Source: Myxococcus stipitatus
GTDB lineage: Bacteria; Myxococcota; Myxococcia; Myxococcales; Myxococcaceae
Assembly: GCF_037414475.1 (NCBI RefSeq)
Contig: NZ_CP147913.1
Location: 3,658,001 to 3,722,000, forward strand
Length of the DNA stretch: 64,000 bases
Direction of reading: 5' to 3'
The notes under the pieces were generated by a model. It searched no databases and had not been told where the DNA came from. It worked only from the letters and a program-made list of their open reading frames with translations. Within the stretch, counting starts at the first letter, position 1. Each line of letters begins with the position of its first letter. Positions 27,972-37,330 of this stretch are shown here, in pieces. The translations under genes were made by a program, and so were the position numbers.

Positions 27972-28223
27972 GGGGTGCTCCTTCCGGGTGAAGCGAGGGG
28001 CTCTCCCTGAGGGTAGGTACGCGCCCCCGACACCCGCCCCGCGTGCCTCCGCTCCAGAAGTAGGGAGTCCAGCCACCACTCCTCACCTCGTCCAGGGGAG
28101 CAGGCAGCCAAGGGGGCTTCCACTCAACCGGCCGCTCCGGGCAGACTACGCACGAATTACGGCCCCTGGTTTCTTACAGGCCAATAACCGCGGCGAGCCG
28201 CACCACCCGAGAGATAGCGATAC

Positions 28224-28427
28224 ATGGCGACTGGTACCGTCAAGTGGTTCAACGATGCAAAGGGCTTTGGCTTCATCGTGCAGGATGGTGGCGGTGAGGA
28301 CGTGTTCGTCCACCACACGGCCATCAACATGGATGGGTTCCGCACGCTGCAGGAAGGCCAGAAGGTGGAGTTCGAAGTCGGCCGTGGCCCCAAGGGCCTC
28401 CAGGCGCAGAACGTGCGCGCGGCCTGA
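28224..28427 (+). CDS. Cold-shock-domain protein
   Basis: A 67-residue CspA-family RNA/DNA-binding protein. It has the start GTVKWFN, RNP1 as KGFGFIV and RNP2 as DVFVHH, and ends in [10 protein letters not shown]. Csp proteins bind single-stranded nucleic acid and act as RNA chaperones; some are constitutive, so cold induction is not implied. The leader before the ATG is short of obvious structure, with a possible cctggttt...acagg hairpin at about 28165-28180. It is followed closely by a strong terminator, so it is monocistronic. Confidence 0.96.
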   Translation: MATGTVKWFNDAKGFGFIVQDGGGEDVFVHHTAINMDGFRTLQEGQKVEFEVGRGPKGLQAQNVRAA

Positions 28428-28450
28428 AGTCATCCTGCCTCGGCAGCCCT

Positions 28451-28492
28451 GAAGCCCGACTCCGCGCATGCGGGGCCGGGCTTCTTCCTTTT
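28451..28492 (+). terminator. Intrinsic terminator of the cold-shock gene
   Basis: An 8-bp stem, gaagcccg (28451-28458) with cgggcttc (28477-28484), with an 18-nt interior, followed by ttccttttc. It starts 23 bp after the csp stop. Confidence 0.85.
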
Positions 28493-28523
28493 CAGACTTC
28501 GTGTGATTTCAGACTTCGTGTGA
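28490..28523. repeat. Perfect 17-bp tandem repeat
   Basis: The unit tttcagacttcgtgtga occurs at 28490-28506 and again immediately at 28507-28523. It starts in the U-tract of the csp terminator and ends near the start of the DUF99 gene. The second copy supplies a GTG that could be used as an alternative start. Confidence 0.95.
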
Positions 28524-28543
28524 TTCATGAGTCCCGGCCCGCC

Positions 28544-29113
28544 ATGCGACGACTGCCCCGCTTCCCCCGAGTGATTGGTTTCGATGATGGCCCCTTCGCG
28601 CGCCGCCCGGGCGCGGCGGTTCCGCTGGCGGGGGTGGTCTGCGGAGGCACGCGGTTCGAGGGCCTGGTCTGGGGGCGCGTGCGCCGGGATGGTTGGAATG
28701 CGACAGAGCAGGTCTGCCGGCTGCTGGAGGGAGGGAAGTTTCTGCCGCAGGTGCATCTGGTGTTGCTGGATGGCATCGCGTTTGGAGGTTTCAACGTCGT
28801 GGACCTGCCGGGGCTGGCGACGCGGCTGCGCAAGCCGTGTGTGGCGGTGATGCGGCGGCATCCGGACCTGGCCGCGGTGGAGCAAGCGCTGCGGCGGTTG
28901 CCTCGCGCGGACGAGCGCTGGGCGCGGCTTCAGAGTGCGGGGCCCATCCACCAGTTGGGCGGGTTCACCTTCCAGGTCCAGGGCGCGGAGCCCTCGCTCA
29001 TCGCGGACGCCCTGGCGAGGGTGACGGACCGGGGCCACGTCCCCGAGGCGCTGCGGCTGGCGCACCTGATTGGCTCCGCCGTCGTCACCGGCGAGAGCAG
29101 CCAGCGCGCCTGA
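28544..29113 (+). CDS. DUF99 family protein (endonuclease-dU type)
   Basis: A 189-residue protein of the DUF99 family, related to endonuclease V and including archaeal deoxyuridine-specific endonucleases. Family marks: RVIGFDDGPFAR near the N-terminus, LDGIAFGGFNVVDL (the DGIxxGGFN signature) and RKPCVAVMRRHPD. The family carries Asp residues in the RNase H-like active site; both DDG and DGI are present. An upstream GTG at 28520 would add eight residues and overlap the tandem repeat; the ATG at 28544 fits the family start better. The family is best known in archaea; nuclease activity in bacterial homologues is inferred. Confidence 0.85.
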   Translation: MRRLPRFPRVIGFDDGPFARRPGAAVPLAGVVCGGTRFEGLVWGRVRRDGWNATEQVCRLLEGGKFLPQVHLVLLDGIAFGGFNVVDLPGLATRLRKPCVAVMRRHPDLAAVEQALRRLPRADERWARLQSAGPIHQLGGFTFQVQGAEPSLIADALARVTDRGHVPEALRLAHLIGSAVVTGESSQRA

Positions 29114-29300
29114 GTCCACCTCGACTCGAGTTCTCACGGCGGATGAAGGTTTGCGCTGGCACGAGACACAACCCTGTAGGGCGGGGTCTGCCTCGACACA
29201 ATGTCTTTCCATTATTTCGGGGATGACAGAGTGTTTGAGGGGTGGTTTCGAGTCAGCGGGGTTGTTTGTTATTATTTGGTCTCCCTTGGAAGGGGGGGCC

Positions 29301-29720
29301 ATGTTCGAAGTCACCAACGATACGAACCGCCGTACGGTTACCGTTCGATTGAAGGGCTTTGTCCGTCCCAATGAGATGAAGGATTTCGCCTCGGCCTATC
29401 GGGCCGCGACGGATACGTATGCAGGAGGCCGGCACCTGGTGCTGGCGGACATGAGGGGGTTGAAGGCGCTGGAGCCCGAGTCGGCCGCCATCTTCGGCGA
29501 GGTGGTGCTCTATGGGCGGCAGCGCGGTTGTCTGATGTGCGCGCACGTGTCGGATTCCACCATCGCCCGGCTGCAGACGGCGCGGGTGGCGTCGGAGGCG
29601 GCGCCCAATGACGACATCACGGTGGATTGTGTGTCATTGGAGGAGGCGGAGCGGCAGCTGACGAAGGCCCGCACGCGCCACTTCCTGATGAACGAGCCGG
29701 GCCTCGCCCACGCCCGCTGA
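29301..29720 (+). CDS. Small STAS-like protein
   Basis: A 139-residue protein with alternating strands and helices typical of STAS or anti-sigma-antagonist-like folds: RRTVTVRLKGFVRPNEMKDF, RHLVLADMRGLKALEPESAAIFGEVVLYGR, CLMCAHVSDSTIARLQ. The phosphorylatable Ser of SpoIIAA-type antagonists is not obvious (the DMRGL region has no Ser next to it), so partner-switching regulation is uncertain. The start at 29301 has ggaagggggg immediately upstream. It lies in an AT-richer stretch with its own probable promoter (29200-29290). Confidence 0.78.
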   Translation: MFEVTNDTNRRTVTVRLKGFVRPNEMKDFASAYRAATDTYAGGRHLVLADMRGLKALEPESAAIFGEVVLYGRQRGCLMCAHVSDSTIARLQTARVASEAAPNDDITVDCVSLEEAERQLTKARTRHFLMNEPGLAHAR

Positions 29721-29762
29721 AGCCGGGGCGTCCGCGCGCTGAAGTCCGCCCGGAAAAACAAA

Positions 29763-29791
29763 CCGGGCCCGAGGAGAACACTCGGGCCCGG
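29763..29791. terminator. Bidirectional intrinsic terminator
   Basis: An 11-bp perfect stem, ccgggcccgag (29763-29773) with ctcgggcccgg (29781-29791), with a 7-nt loop. On the minus strand it is followed by ggtttgttttt, ending the efflux operon. On the plus strand it follows the STAS-like gene. Confidence 0.92.
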
Positions 29792-29812
29792 CGTGTCACA
29801 TCCGTGGCTGCG

Positions 29813-32800
29813 TCACGCGGCCTGGCTGGGCCCGGGCTGAGCGGGCGGCTCCACATGGGCCGGCGCCTGGGACTTGGCCCGGCGCTTGAAGCCCACCCGC
29901 TCCATCGCCGCGAAGACCACGGGCACCACCAGCAGCGTGAGGAACGTGGAGGTGATGACCCCTCCAATCACCGAGATGGCCATGGGCGCCCGGAACTCCG
30001 AGCCCGTCCCCGTGCCCACCGCCGTCGGCACCATGCCGATGGCCATCGCCGCGCTCGTCATCAGAATCGGGCGCAAGCGCCGAGGCCCCGCCTTCATCAT
30101 GGCCTCGTCCACCGAGTCCCCCTCACGCAGGTGCTGCAACGCACCGTCGATGAGCAGAATCGCGTTCTTCGTCACCAGCCCCATCAACAGGATGACGCCA
30201 ATCATCGCCCCCATCGACAGGTGATACCCCGTCACCACCAGCGACAACAGCGCGCCCACCAGCGCCAACGGCAGCGACGCCATGATGGTGAACGGGTGCT
30301 TGAACGACTCGAACTGGCTCGCCAACACCATGTAGATGAAGACGAACGCCAACAAGAACGCCATGCCGAACGCGCTGTTCTGCGACTCCATCTCCTTCAT
30401 CTGCCCGTCGTAGATGATGGAGTACCCCGGCGGCAGCGACTGCGAGGCCACCTGCTTCTTGAGGTCCACCACCACGTCGCCCAGCGCCGCCCCCTTCGCC
30501 AGCTGTGAGAAGACCACGAGCTGCCGCTCCCGGTTCTCGTGCTCGATGACGCTCGGCCCGTCCTTCAGCTCCAGGTGCGCCAGGTCCGACACCGGAATCA
30601 GCCCGCGCGCCGTGTACACCTCCAGCTGACTCACCCGCTCCGGCGTGCTCCGGTCCTTCTCCGCCAGCCGCACCCGGATGTCCGTCTCCGTCGTCCCCTC
30701 GCGCAGCTTCGCCACCACGTCACCGTCGATGGCCAGGCGCAGCTGCGTCGCGAGGACCTGCGCATTCACGTCCGCGTCGCTCGCCCGCTCCCGGTCGATG
30801 CGCACCTGGAGCTCCGGCTTGGGCGGATTCGCCTCCACGCGCACATCCTCCGTCCCCTTCAGCCCCCGCAGGATGCCCGCGATGCGCTCCGCCTCCTGGT
30901 TCACCCGCACCAGGTCCGGGCCGGTGACACGCACCATGATGGGGTAGTAGTCGCCCAGGCCCTCGATGGTCGGCGGGTCGCTCAGGTTCACCTGCGTCGC
31001 CACCAGCGAGGACAACAGCGCGCGCGCCTCGTCCTTCATCTCCGGGACGCCCTTCGCGCGCTCGTTCTTGCCCAGCGTCAACACCCGCATGCGCGCCTTG
31101 TTCACGTCTCCGTTGGTGCCGACGATGGAATAGACATCCGTCACCTCCGGAATCTTGCGCACCAGCGCCTCCGCCTCGGCCGTGCGGGACACCGTCTCCG
31201 CCAGGCTCGCCGAGTCCGGCAGCTTCAGGTCCACCAGGAACTGCGAGCGGTCCTCCGGTGAGATGAACTCCGCGCCCAGCCGGCTCGCCGCCCCGAAGGA
31301 CATCACCAACAGCAGCAGCGTGATTCCCGCCGTCGTCCACTTGTGCGACAGCACCCAGCGCAGCACCGACGCGTAGAAGCGCTCCGTCCCATCCAGCATG
31401 CGCCGCAGCGCCGCCGCCACCGCGTTCTCCTTGTGCACCTCCCCTGGCACCCGCCGCTTCGCCAGCCGCGCCGAGAGCATGGGGTCCAACGTGAAGGAGA
31501 TGAACAGCGACACCAGCACCGCCATGGAGATGGTGATGCCGAACTGCTTGAAGAACTGCCCGACGATGCCGGGCATGAAGGCCACGGGCACGAACACGGC
31601 CACCAGCGACAGCGTCGTCGCGAGCACCGCGAGCCCCACGTCCCGCGTGCCGTTGGCCGCCGCGCTCATCGGGTCCTCGCCCTTCTCCAGCCGGTGCGTA
31701 ATCGCCTCGCGCACCACCACCGCGTCGTCGATGAGCAGACCGATGGCCAGCGACAACCCCAGCAGCGTCATCTGGTTCAGCGTGTAATCCAGCACGTACA
31801 TCACGAAGAACGTGCCGATGACGGACGTGGGCAAGGCCAGCGAGGAGATGAACGTGCCGCGCCCATCCAAGAGGAACATCAGGATGATGAGCACCGCCAT
31901 CGCGCCACCGAAGATGAGCGCGACCCACACCTCGTGGGCGTTCTCCCGGATGAGGTCCGACTGGTCGATGAGCAGCCGCGCCGTGAAGCCGTGCCCCACC
32001 TCCGGCCCCATCTCCTTCAACACCCGCTTCACCGCGTCGCTCACCGCCACCGTGTTCGAGCCCGGCTGCTTCACCACCTCCAGGATGACGGCGTCCTTGC
32101 TGTTGAGCCGCGCCACCGTGCGCCGCTCCGCCACGCCGTCCGTCACCGTGGCGATTTCATCCAGCCGCACCTGCGCGCCCGTCCGGCTGCGCGCCACCGG
32201 CAACGCGCGAATCTCGTCCACGTCCCGGAACTGCCCCAGCGAGCGCACGGTCAACTCACTGGCGCCCAGCTTGAGCCGGCCCGCCGGCAGGTCCAGGTTC
32301 TCCGCCCCCACCCGCCGCGCGATGTCGAACGGGGACACCCCCGCCGCCCGCGTCTTGTCCAGGTCCAGGTCGATTTGAATCTCACGCGTGTCGCCACCCG
32401 TGATGCGCACCTCCGCGGCGCCCTCCAGCTGCGCGAGCGCGGGCTTGATGCGGTCGTCGATGAGCCGGCGCAGCGCCTGCGACGGCAGGTCCGCCGACAC
32501 CGCGTAGGTGAGGATGGGCGTGGCGGACAGGTCCACCCGGCCCACCACCGGCGCGTCCGCCGTCTGCGGCAGCCGGTTGGCAATCCCCGCCACCTTGTCG
32601 CGCACCTCCTGCACCGCCCGGTCCAGGTTGGTGGACAGGGTGAACTGCACCACCACCGTGGCCAGGTTCTCTCGGCTCCAGGAGTGGATCTTGTCCACGC
32701 CGCTGATGCCCGCGACGGCGTCCTCCACGGGCTTGACGACCTGGGTCTCGATTTCGCCCGGGCCCGCGCCCTTGTAGACGGTGGTGACGACGACGACGGG

Positions 32801-32926
32801 GAACGACACGTCCGGATAGAGGTCCGTGCCCAGGCGCCCCAACCCCATCAGTCCCAGGACGATGAGCCCCAGCGACATCATGGTGGTGAAGACCGGCCTG
32901 CGAATGGAAACGTCGCTGAGCAACAT
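29813..32926 (-). CDS. RND-family inner-membrane efflux pump (HAE1/AcrB type)
   Basis: A 1037-residue proton-driven exporter, full length for the family. It begins [20 protein letters not shown], as AcrB/MdtB proteins do, and has the paired proton-relay aspartates in TM4 ([12 protein letters not shown], Asp400/Asp401). Two large periplasmic loops follow TM1 and TM7, and the final helices resemble the usual [14 protein letters not shown] and GVIT stretches. It forms a trimer with the adjacent MFP lipoprotein; an outer-membrane channel must come from elsewhere. The substrate cannot be read from sequence; hydrophobic compounds or drugs are typical. It is the third gene in a tetR-MFP-RND operon, 12 bp from the MFP stop. 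Confidence 0.95.
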   Translation of the reverse strand: MLLSDVSIRRPVFTTMMSLGLIVLGLMGLGRLGTDLYPDVSFPVVVVTTVYKGAGPGEIETQVVKPVEDAVAGISGVDKIHSWSRENLATVVVQFTLSTNLDRAVQEVRDKVAGIANRLPQTADAPVVGRVDLSATPILTYAVSADLPSQALRRLIDDRIKPALAQLEGAAEVRITGGDTREIQIDLDLDKTRAAGVSPFDIARRVGAENLDLPAGRLKLGASELTVRSLGQFRDVDEIRALPVARSRTGAQVRLDEIATVTDGVAERRTVARLNSKDAVILEVVKQPGSNTVAVSDAVKRVLKEMGPEVGHGFTARLLIDQSDLIRENAHEVWVALIFGGAMAVLIILMFLLDGRGTFISSLALPTSVIGTFFVMYVLDYTLNQMTLLGLSLAIGLLIDDAVVVREAITHRLEKGEDPMSAAANGTRDVGLAVLATTLSLVAVFVPVAFMPGIVGQFFKQFGITISMAVLVSLFISFTLDPMLSARLAKRRVPGEVHKENAVAAALRRMLDGTERFYASVLRWVLSHKWTTAGITLLLLVMSFGAASRLGAEFISPEDRSQFLVDLKLPDSASLAETVSRTAEAEALVRKIPEVTDVYSIVGTNGDVNKARMRVLTLGKNERAKGVPEMKDEARALLSSLVATQVNLSDPPTIEGLGDYYPIMVRVTGPDLVRVNQEAERIAGILRGLKGTEDVRVEANPPKPELQVRIDRERASDADVNAQVLATQLRLAIDGDVVAKLREGTTETDIRVRLAEKDRSTPERVSQLEVYTARGLIPVSDLAHLELKDGPSVIEHENRERQLVVFSQLAKGAALGDVVVDLKKQVASQSLPPGYSIIYDGQMKEMESQNSAFGMAFLLAFVFIYMVLASQFESFKHPFTIMASLPLALVGALLSLVVTGYHLSMGAMIGVILLMGLVTKNAILLIDGALQHLREGDSVDEAMMKAGPRRLRPILMTSAAMAIGMVPTAVGTGTGSEFRAPMAISVIGGVITSTFLTLLVVPVVFAAMERVGFKRRAKSQAPAHVEPPAQPGPSQAA

Positions 32927-32938
32927 GGCGGCGTCCCC

Positions 32939-34060
32939 TTACTTCACCGTGACGCGTGAGCCCTGCGCCAGGCTCGGCGTGGGGTAGTCGATGACGGACT
33001 CGAGCGCGGGGCTCGCCAGCACCACCACCTCCCGCTCCCGCCGCTCCAACACCCGCACGTCCACGCGGCTCACCTCACCCGCGGTGCTCACCACCCAGAC
33101 GTGGTCCCCGTTCGACGACGACAGCGCCGTGCCCGGCACCACCTGTGCGTCCTGGTCCTCGCCCAGCGGCAGCACCGCGCGCGCCAGCGTGTGCGCCACG
33201 AAGCGGCCATCCGCGTTGGGCACCGCCAGCTCCACCGGCACCCGCCGCGTCGCCGGGTCCGCCGAGGGCAGCACCGTGCGCACCACCGCGTCCTGCGTGA
33301 ACACCCCCGCGCTCCCGATGGCCTCCACCCGCACCTTCGTGCCGGGCTTGAGCCGGCCGCGCAGCGACTCCGCCACCGTCGTCTTCAGCAGCAGCGTGTC
33401 CAGGTGCTCCAACGTGAACAGCGGCGTGCCCGGCCCCACCGTGGCCCCCGTCTGCTCCGGCGCGTCGATGAGCGTGCCCGCGAAGGGCGCCTTCAAGTCA
33501 TGCCGCCGCCGGGCCGCCCGCGCCTGCGCGAGCTGCGCCTTCGCGGCCAACAGCTGCGCCTGCGCCTGCGCCGCCGTCGCGGACGAGGAGCGGTTCTGCA
33601 GGTCGCTCACCCCGCCCTCCTTCTGGAGCGTCGCGTTCCGCGCGGCCACGTCGGCGGCCATCGTCGCGCCGGCCTCCGCGGCGGCCACGGCGGCCTCCGC
33701 CTGCGCCACCTGCGCGTCGGAAATCTCCACGTCGAGCTGCCCCAGCACGTCCCCCTTCTTGACCGCCGCCCCCTTGCCCACCTTCACCACCGCCAGCCGG
33801 CCTCCCACCTCGAAGCCCACCTGCAACGCCTGCGCGGGGAACAGCGTGCCCGTCACCTCCTCGCGGGGAGCCGCTCGCACCGCGCGCGCCGGGACCAGCT
33901 TCACGGAAGGCAGCGCGGCGGCCGTCTTCGACTCCGCGGGAGAGGCGCTCTTCGACGAAGCATCCGCCTTGCCACAGGCCGACAATGACAACACAGCCGT
34001 GGCGACGACACCCGCCACGGCCAGCAAGCGCGGGGCGGAGGGTTTCCGGTAGGGGTTCAC
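32939..34060 (-). CDS. RND periplasmic adaptor (membrane fusion protein), lipoprotein
   Basis: A 373-residue adaptor of the HlyD/AcrA class. The GTG at 34060 gives the lipobox LSLSAC; the longer open frame upstream lies inside tetR. Domains: lipoyl half-motif (GGRLAVVKVGKGAAVKKGDVLGQLD), helical hairpin (about 110-190, Ala/Gln-rich), second lipoyl half (LKAPFAGTLIDAPEQTGATVGPGTPLFTL), beta-barrel and membrane-proximal domain. It bridges the pump to an outer-membrane channel. The start overlaps the tetR stop by 4 bp (GTGA), so expression is coupled to the repressor. Confidence 0.93.
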   Translation of the reverse strand: MNPYRKPSAPRLLAVAGVVATAVLSLSACGKADASSKSASPAESKTAAALPSVKLVPARAVRAAPREEVTGTLFPAQALQVGFEVGGRLAVVKVGKGAAVKKGDVLGQLDVEISDAQVAQAEAAVAAAEAGATMAADVAARNATLQKEGGVSDLQNRSSSATAAQAQAQLLAAKAQLAQARAARRRHDLKAPFAGTLIDAPEQTGATVGPGTPLFTLEHLDTLLLKTTVAESLRGRLKPGTKVRVEAIGSAGVFTQDAVVRTVLPSADPATRRVPVELAVPNADGRFVAHTLARAVLPLGEDQDAQVVPGTALSSSNGDHVWVVSTAGEVSRVDVRVLERREREVVVLASPALESVIDYPTPSLAQGSRVTVK

Positions 34061-34842
34061 TGGCGTTTCCTCGGGGTGTGGTGAGTCTTCGCGCGGGCCC
34101 GCTGCTGCCCACGACGGGAGGTCTTGGATGGAGACGTCTTGGGTTGCGAAGTCTTGGCGGGTTCCGCGGCGACACACGTGGCCAGCGAATCCAGGCGGGG
34201 CATGGTGCCGCCCTCGAACACGCGGTGCAGCGTGAGCGCCCACGCCGACAGGTCCGGCTTCTCGGTGTGAGAAATCATGCGCTGCGACAGCAGCAGATAG
34301 GCCCCCACGATGACGGAGGCGAGCAGCCGCGGGTCCATCTTCGGGTCCACCGCGCCCGTCGCCTGCAAGCGCTGGAAGTCGCCGGCCAGCCGCTCCACCT
34401 GCGCGTCCGTCATCTGCCACAACAGCGATTCGTAGGCCGTGCCCTGGCTGCCGCTGACCAACACCGAGACCACGTCCCGGTAGGACCACATCAACTCCAG
34501 CGCCTCCACGTCGAACGTCCGCTCCAGCTCACAGAACCGCTGGTAGCGCTCGCTGCGTTGCAGCCGCTCTCCGGGCTCGACGTTGCCCTGCTCCCGGAAG
34601 AACGCCTCCGTGGACCGCATGCGCCGCGTGTTCACCTCGCCCAGCCGCGCCTCGAACGCGGTCAGCACCTCGCCGAACAGCGCCTCCTTCGAATCGAAGT
34701 GCAGATAGAAGGCGCCCTTGGACAGCCCACAGGCGGCGGTGATGTCCTCGATGCGCGCACCGCGCAGGCCCTTGCGGGCGAATTCCGCCCGGGCCGCGGT
34801 CAGCAGCGCTTCCCTGGCATGGGGGTCCGCGGGTCTCGGCAT
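34057..34842 (-). CDS. TetR/AcrR-family transcriptional repressor
   Basis: A 261-residue repressor. The N-terminal helix-turn-helix is clear: REALLTAARAEFARKGLRGARIEDITAACGLSKGAFYLHFDSKEALF. Residues 60-200 form the ligand-binding helical domain. The C-terminus adds about 35 basic residues (KTSRRGQQRARAKTHH), which is not typical and may strengthen non-specific DNA binding. It is the first gene of the efflux operon, and two dyad sites lie in its promoter, so autorepression relieved by a pump substrate is expected. Confidence 0.93.
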   Translation of the reverse strand: MPRPADPHAREALLTAARAEFARKGLRGARIEDITAACGLSKGAFYLHFDSKEALFGEVLTAFEARLGEVNTRRMRSTEAFFREQGNVEPGERLQRSERYQRFCELERTFDVEALELMWSYRDVVSVLVSGSQGTAYESLLWQMTDAQVERLAGDFQRLQATGAVDPKMDPRLLASVIVGAYLLLSQRMISHTEKPDLSAWALTLHRVFEGGTMPRLDSLATCVAAEPAKTSQPKTSPSKTSRRGQQRARAKTHHTPRKRQ

Positions 34843-34851
34843 GGAAGCCGG

Positions 34852-34900
34852 TTACTAACCCACGGGTCATTAACTGGCAATATGACTGACCGGTGGGTCA
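34852..34900 (-). promoter_or_regulatory. tetR promoter with two operator-like dyads
   Basis: Read on the minus strand, TTGCCA (34880-34875) and TAGTAA (34857-34852) form a -35/-10 pair with a 17-bp spacer. Two related 14-bp near-palindromes of the form TGACC(C/G)GTGGGT(T/C)A lie at 34856-34869 and 34887-34900, with 31 bp between centres, about three helical turns. One fills the promoter spacer; the other lies just upstream of -35. They match at 12 of 14 positions. The arms flanking the second copy extend to ctgacc/ggtcag. This is a textbook arrangement for cooperative repressor binding. Confidence 0.75.
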
Positions 34901-34934
34901 GGAATCCGGGCCACCCGTGCGTTCAACGGTGGAA

Positions 34935-35633
34935 TCAGGCCTCGCGCGCACCGGCGCCCACACGCGCCAGGGCGCCACACAGCGGGCACGCGGAGGGCCC
35001 ATGCGGGACATCGCGGCGATGCAGGTCCAGCACGGCGCGGGAGATTTCCGCCAGCTCGCGGCGCACCTCGCGGCGGGCGCCCTTCACGCGGGCAATCTTC
35101 AAGTCGTCGTAGCCCGTGGTCTGGTGGCGCATCCAGGCGATGACGGCGGCTTCGGCGCGGCGCTCCACGGGGATGCGTTCGGTGCGCGCCACGGTGCCGC
35201 TGCCCACCGGGGTGGCGTGGGCGGAGACCAGCACGGCCAGCCTCTTCGCGTGAGGCAACCACGCGGGTGAGAACGCCAGGAAGCGCAGCACCGCGTTGGC
35301 GAAGTCGACCTCGTACTCCTCCTGCTCACGGGCGCGGCGCTCGCGGCCCGCGGCCAGCTTCTTCGCGTACGCGGGCGTGGCGCGCTCGGCCTCCAGCGCG
35401 GCGCGGGCCTGGAGGATGTGCGGCTCCGGAGCCCAGACACCCCGGGAGAACAGCTTGCGCCCCACCTTCTCCACCACCGTCCAGGTGGGGCCCGCGGCCT
35501 TCACCCTGCGGGTGAGCCCCGCGTCACCGGGAGGCAGCAGGGCCCAGCCCTCCGGCACGCTGAGCACGCGGCCATCCGGGGCACGCACACGCTTGGGGTC
35601 CGAGGTGGGGGCGAACGTCAGGGATTCAGGCAT
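34935..35633 (-). CDS. DUF2293-domain protein
   Basis: A 232-residue protein of unknown function. The C-terminal half has the DUF2293 pattern: VLRFLAFSPAWLPHAKRLAVLVSAHATPVGSGTVARTERIPVERRAEAAVIAWMRHQTTGYDDL. It ends with a possible zinc knuckle, ACPLCGAL, with only one Cys pair. The N-terminal part is basic and without a recognised domain. The ATG at 35633 is chosen as the first start after which the sequence is well conserved in style; an upstream start at 35678 would add 15 residues. Nucleic-acid binding is a guess from the basic character. Confidence 0.8.
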   Translation of the reverse strand: MPESLTFAPTSDPKRVRAPDGRVLSVPEGWALLPPGDAGLTRRVKAAGPTWTVVEKVGRKLFSRGVWAPEPHILQARAALEAERATPAYAKKLAAGRERRAREQEEYEVDFANAVLRFLAFSPAWLPHAKRLAVLVSAHATPVGSGTVARTERIPVERRAEAAVIAWMRHQTTGYDDLKIARVKGARREVRRELAEISRAVLDLHRRDVPHGPSACPLCGALARVGAGAREA

Positions 35634-35745
35634 GGCGGTATCCGGGAGGGCGGCCTCACATAGCACGGGCGCGTCCAAACCCTGCTAAATGGCGCATCGC
35701 GCCGCGCCCCGCGCGGCCGCCCCTCTTCGCGTGGGAAGTGCCGGC

Positions 35746-36669
35746 ATGTCCCTCCTCAGGCTCACCTTCCTCGGCACCTCCGCCGCCCAGCCCACCCTGC
35801 ACCGCAACCTGTCCGGACTGGCGGTCAAGGTGGACACGGACCTGCTTCTCTTCGACTGCGGCGAGGGCAGCCAGCGGCAGATGGTGCGCTTCGGCACCGG
35901 CTTCACCGTGGACGCCGTCTTCTTCACCCACTTCCACGCCGACCACTACCTGGGAATCATCGGCTTCCTGCGCACGCTGGGAATGATGGGGCGCGAGCAC
36001 GCCATCCACCTGTATGGCCCGCCCCCCGCGCGGCGGCTGCTCCACCAGGCGGTGCACCTGGGCCTGGAGTCCATGTCCTTCCCCATCGAAATCCACGAGG
36101 TGAAGGACGGGGACGTCATCCCGCGCAACGGCTACTCGCTGCACGTGGTGGGCGTGGACCACCGCATCAACGCCCTGGCCTACGCGCTGGTGGAGGACGG
36201 GCGGCCGGGGCGCTTCCACCTGGAGAAGGCGAAGGAGCTGGGTGTGCCCCCGGGCCCCAGCTTCGGCAAGCTCCAGAAGGGCGAGGCCGTGACGCTCGAG
36301 GATGGGCGGACGGTGAAGCCCGAGGACGTGCTGGGCCCGGCGCGCTCCGGCCGCAAGGTGGTCATCTCCGGAGACACGCGGCCGTGCGCGGCCATGGTGC
36401 GAGCGGCGAAGGACGCGGACCTGTTGATCCACGAGTCCACCTTCTCCGATGACGAGCAGGCGCGAGCGCTGGAGACCCATCACTCCACGGCGCGCGAGGC
36501 GGGGCGGGTGGCACGCGAGGCGGGCGTGCGCAGGCTGGTGCTCACCCACCTGTCCAGCCGCCACGACACGGACCCCGGGAAGCTGCTCACGCAAGCGCGC
36601 GAGGAGTACAAGGGGCCCCTGGAAGTGGCCTACGACGGCCTCACCCTGGAGCTGCCGCTGCGCGACTGA
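35746..36669 (+). CDS. rnz: Ribonuclease Z (tRNA 3' endonuclease)
   Basis: A 307-residue metallo-beta-lactamase enzyme that cuts the 3' trailer from tRNA precursors. The zinc motif HFHADH has His62, His64, Asp66 and His67. It begins MSLLRLTFLGTSAAQPT with the GTSxxxPT start typical of RNase Z. The flexible-arm region is RFHLEKAKELGVPPGPSFGKLQKGE (about 170-195), and later ligands lie in VISGDTRPC and LTHLSSRH. The length is normal for the short form (RNase ZS). The ATG at 35746 is chosen over 35689 because the family starts there. Confidence 0.95.
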   Translation: MSLLRLTFLGTSAAQPTLHRNLSGLAVKVDTDLLLFDCGEGSQRQMVRFGTGFTVDAVFFTHFHADHYLGIIGFLRTLGMMGREHAIHLYGPPPARRLLHQAVHLGLESMSFPIEIHEVKDGDVIPRNGYSLHVVGVDHRINALAYALVEDGRPGRFHLEKAKELGVPPGPSFGKLQKGEAVTLEDGRTVKPEDVLGPARSGRKVVISGDTRPCAAMVRAAKDADLLIHESTFSDDEQARALETHHSTAREAGRVAREAGVRRLVLTHLSSRHDTDPGKLLTQAREEYKGPLEVAYDGLTLELPLRD

Positions 36670-36702
36670 AGCCTCGCGGCGGCGGCCCCGAGGAAGCAGG
36701 TG

Positions 36703-37212
36703 CTACTGAATCTTGTCGGCCTCGGCGCGCAGCGACGTGGCGGACTCGGCGTCCACGCGCTGGAGCAGCTCCCACTCCAGCTCCGGGTCGCGGCTGAAGT
36801 TCGCGGAGTCGGGACGGCCCGACGCTTCAACCTGCGCCTGGCCACGGCCGCGGGTCTCCGTGGTGACGTGCTTGTGGTACTCGATGGAGCACTGGCCCGG
36901 GCCGCGCGCGATGCCGCGGATGATGTAGCGGACCTGGGTGGTGCCCAGCGACGAGGGGGCGCCCTGCATCAACCACTCGGTGGCGGCCTCGAAGCCGTCC
37001 TTGGTCTGCCGCAGGGAGTAACCCTTCTCCGTGATGAGGGCCAGCGCCTGCGGCCACACCTCGGCGACGGGCTTGCGGTAGACGTGCTCGCGCGTCTTGT
37101 CGAAGAGGAAGGCCTCCTTGCGGCTGGCGGCACAACCAGCGACGGAGACCGCACAGGCGGCGGCGACCACCAACATCGACAGAGCCCCAAGCCGGGACTG
37201 GGACGGGTTCAT
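36703..37212 (-). CDS. Lipoprotein, unknown function
   Basis: A 169-residue lipoprotein. The signal peptide ends in the lipobox VAGC, and the mature part is a small alpha/beta domain with SRKEAFLFDKTREHVYRKPVAEVWPQALALITEKGYSLRQTKDGFEAATEW. That pattern (VAEVWxxALxxLxxxGYxxxxxD) is common in small bacterial lipoproteins with a DUF3576- or NlpC-like fold, but no firm family can be given. The ATG at 37212 has ggag 8 nt upstream; another ATG lies 6 bp earlier. It is convergent with rnz, with 33 bp between stops. Confidence 0.82.
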   Translation of the reverse strand: MNPSQSRLGALSMLVVAAACAVSVAGCAASRKEAFLFDKTREHVYRKPVAEVWPQALALITEKGYSLRQTKDGFEAATEWLMQGAPSSLGTTQVRYIIRGIARGPGQCSIEYHKHVTTETRGRGQAQVEASGRPDSANFSRDPELEWELLQRVDAESATSLRAEADKIQ

Positions 37213-37330
37213 GCTCATGACTCCATGGGGGAATGAGAGACACCGGACCATCCCTCACCCCCAGCCCGACGCCAAGCCCCCGCCCGGAAAGCTTGCCACA
37301 CGCAAACATCCGTTCCGCGCCGACCCACGC

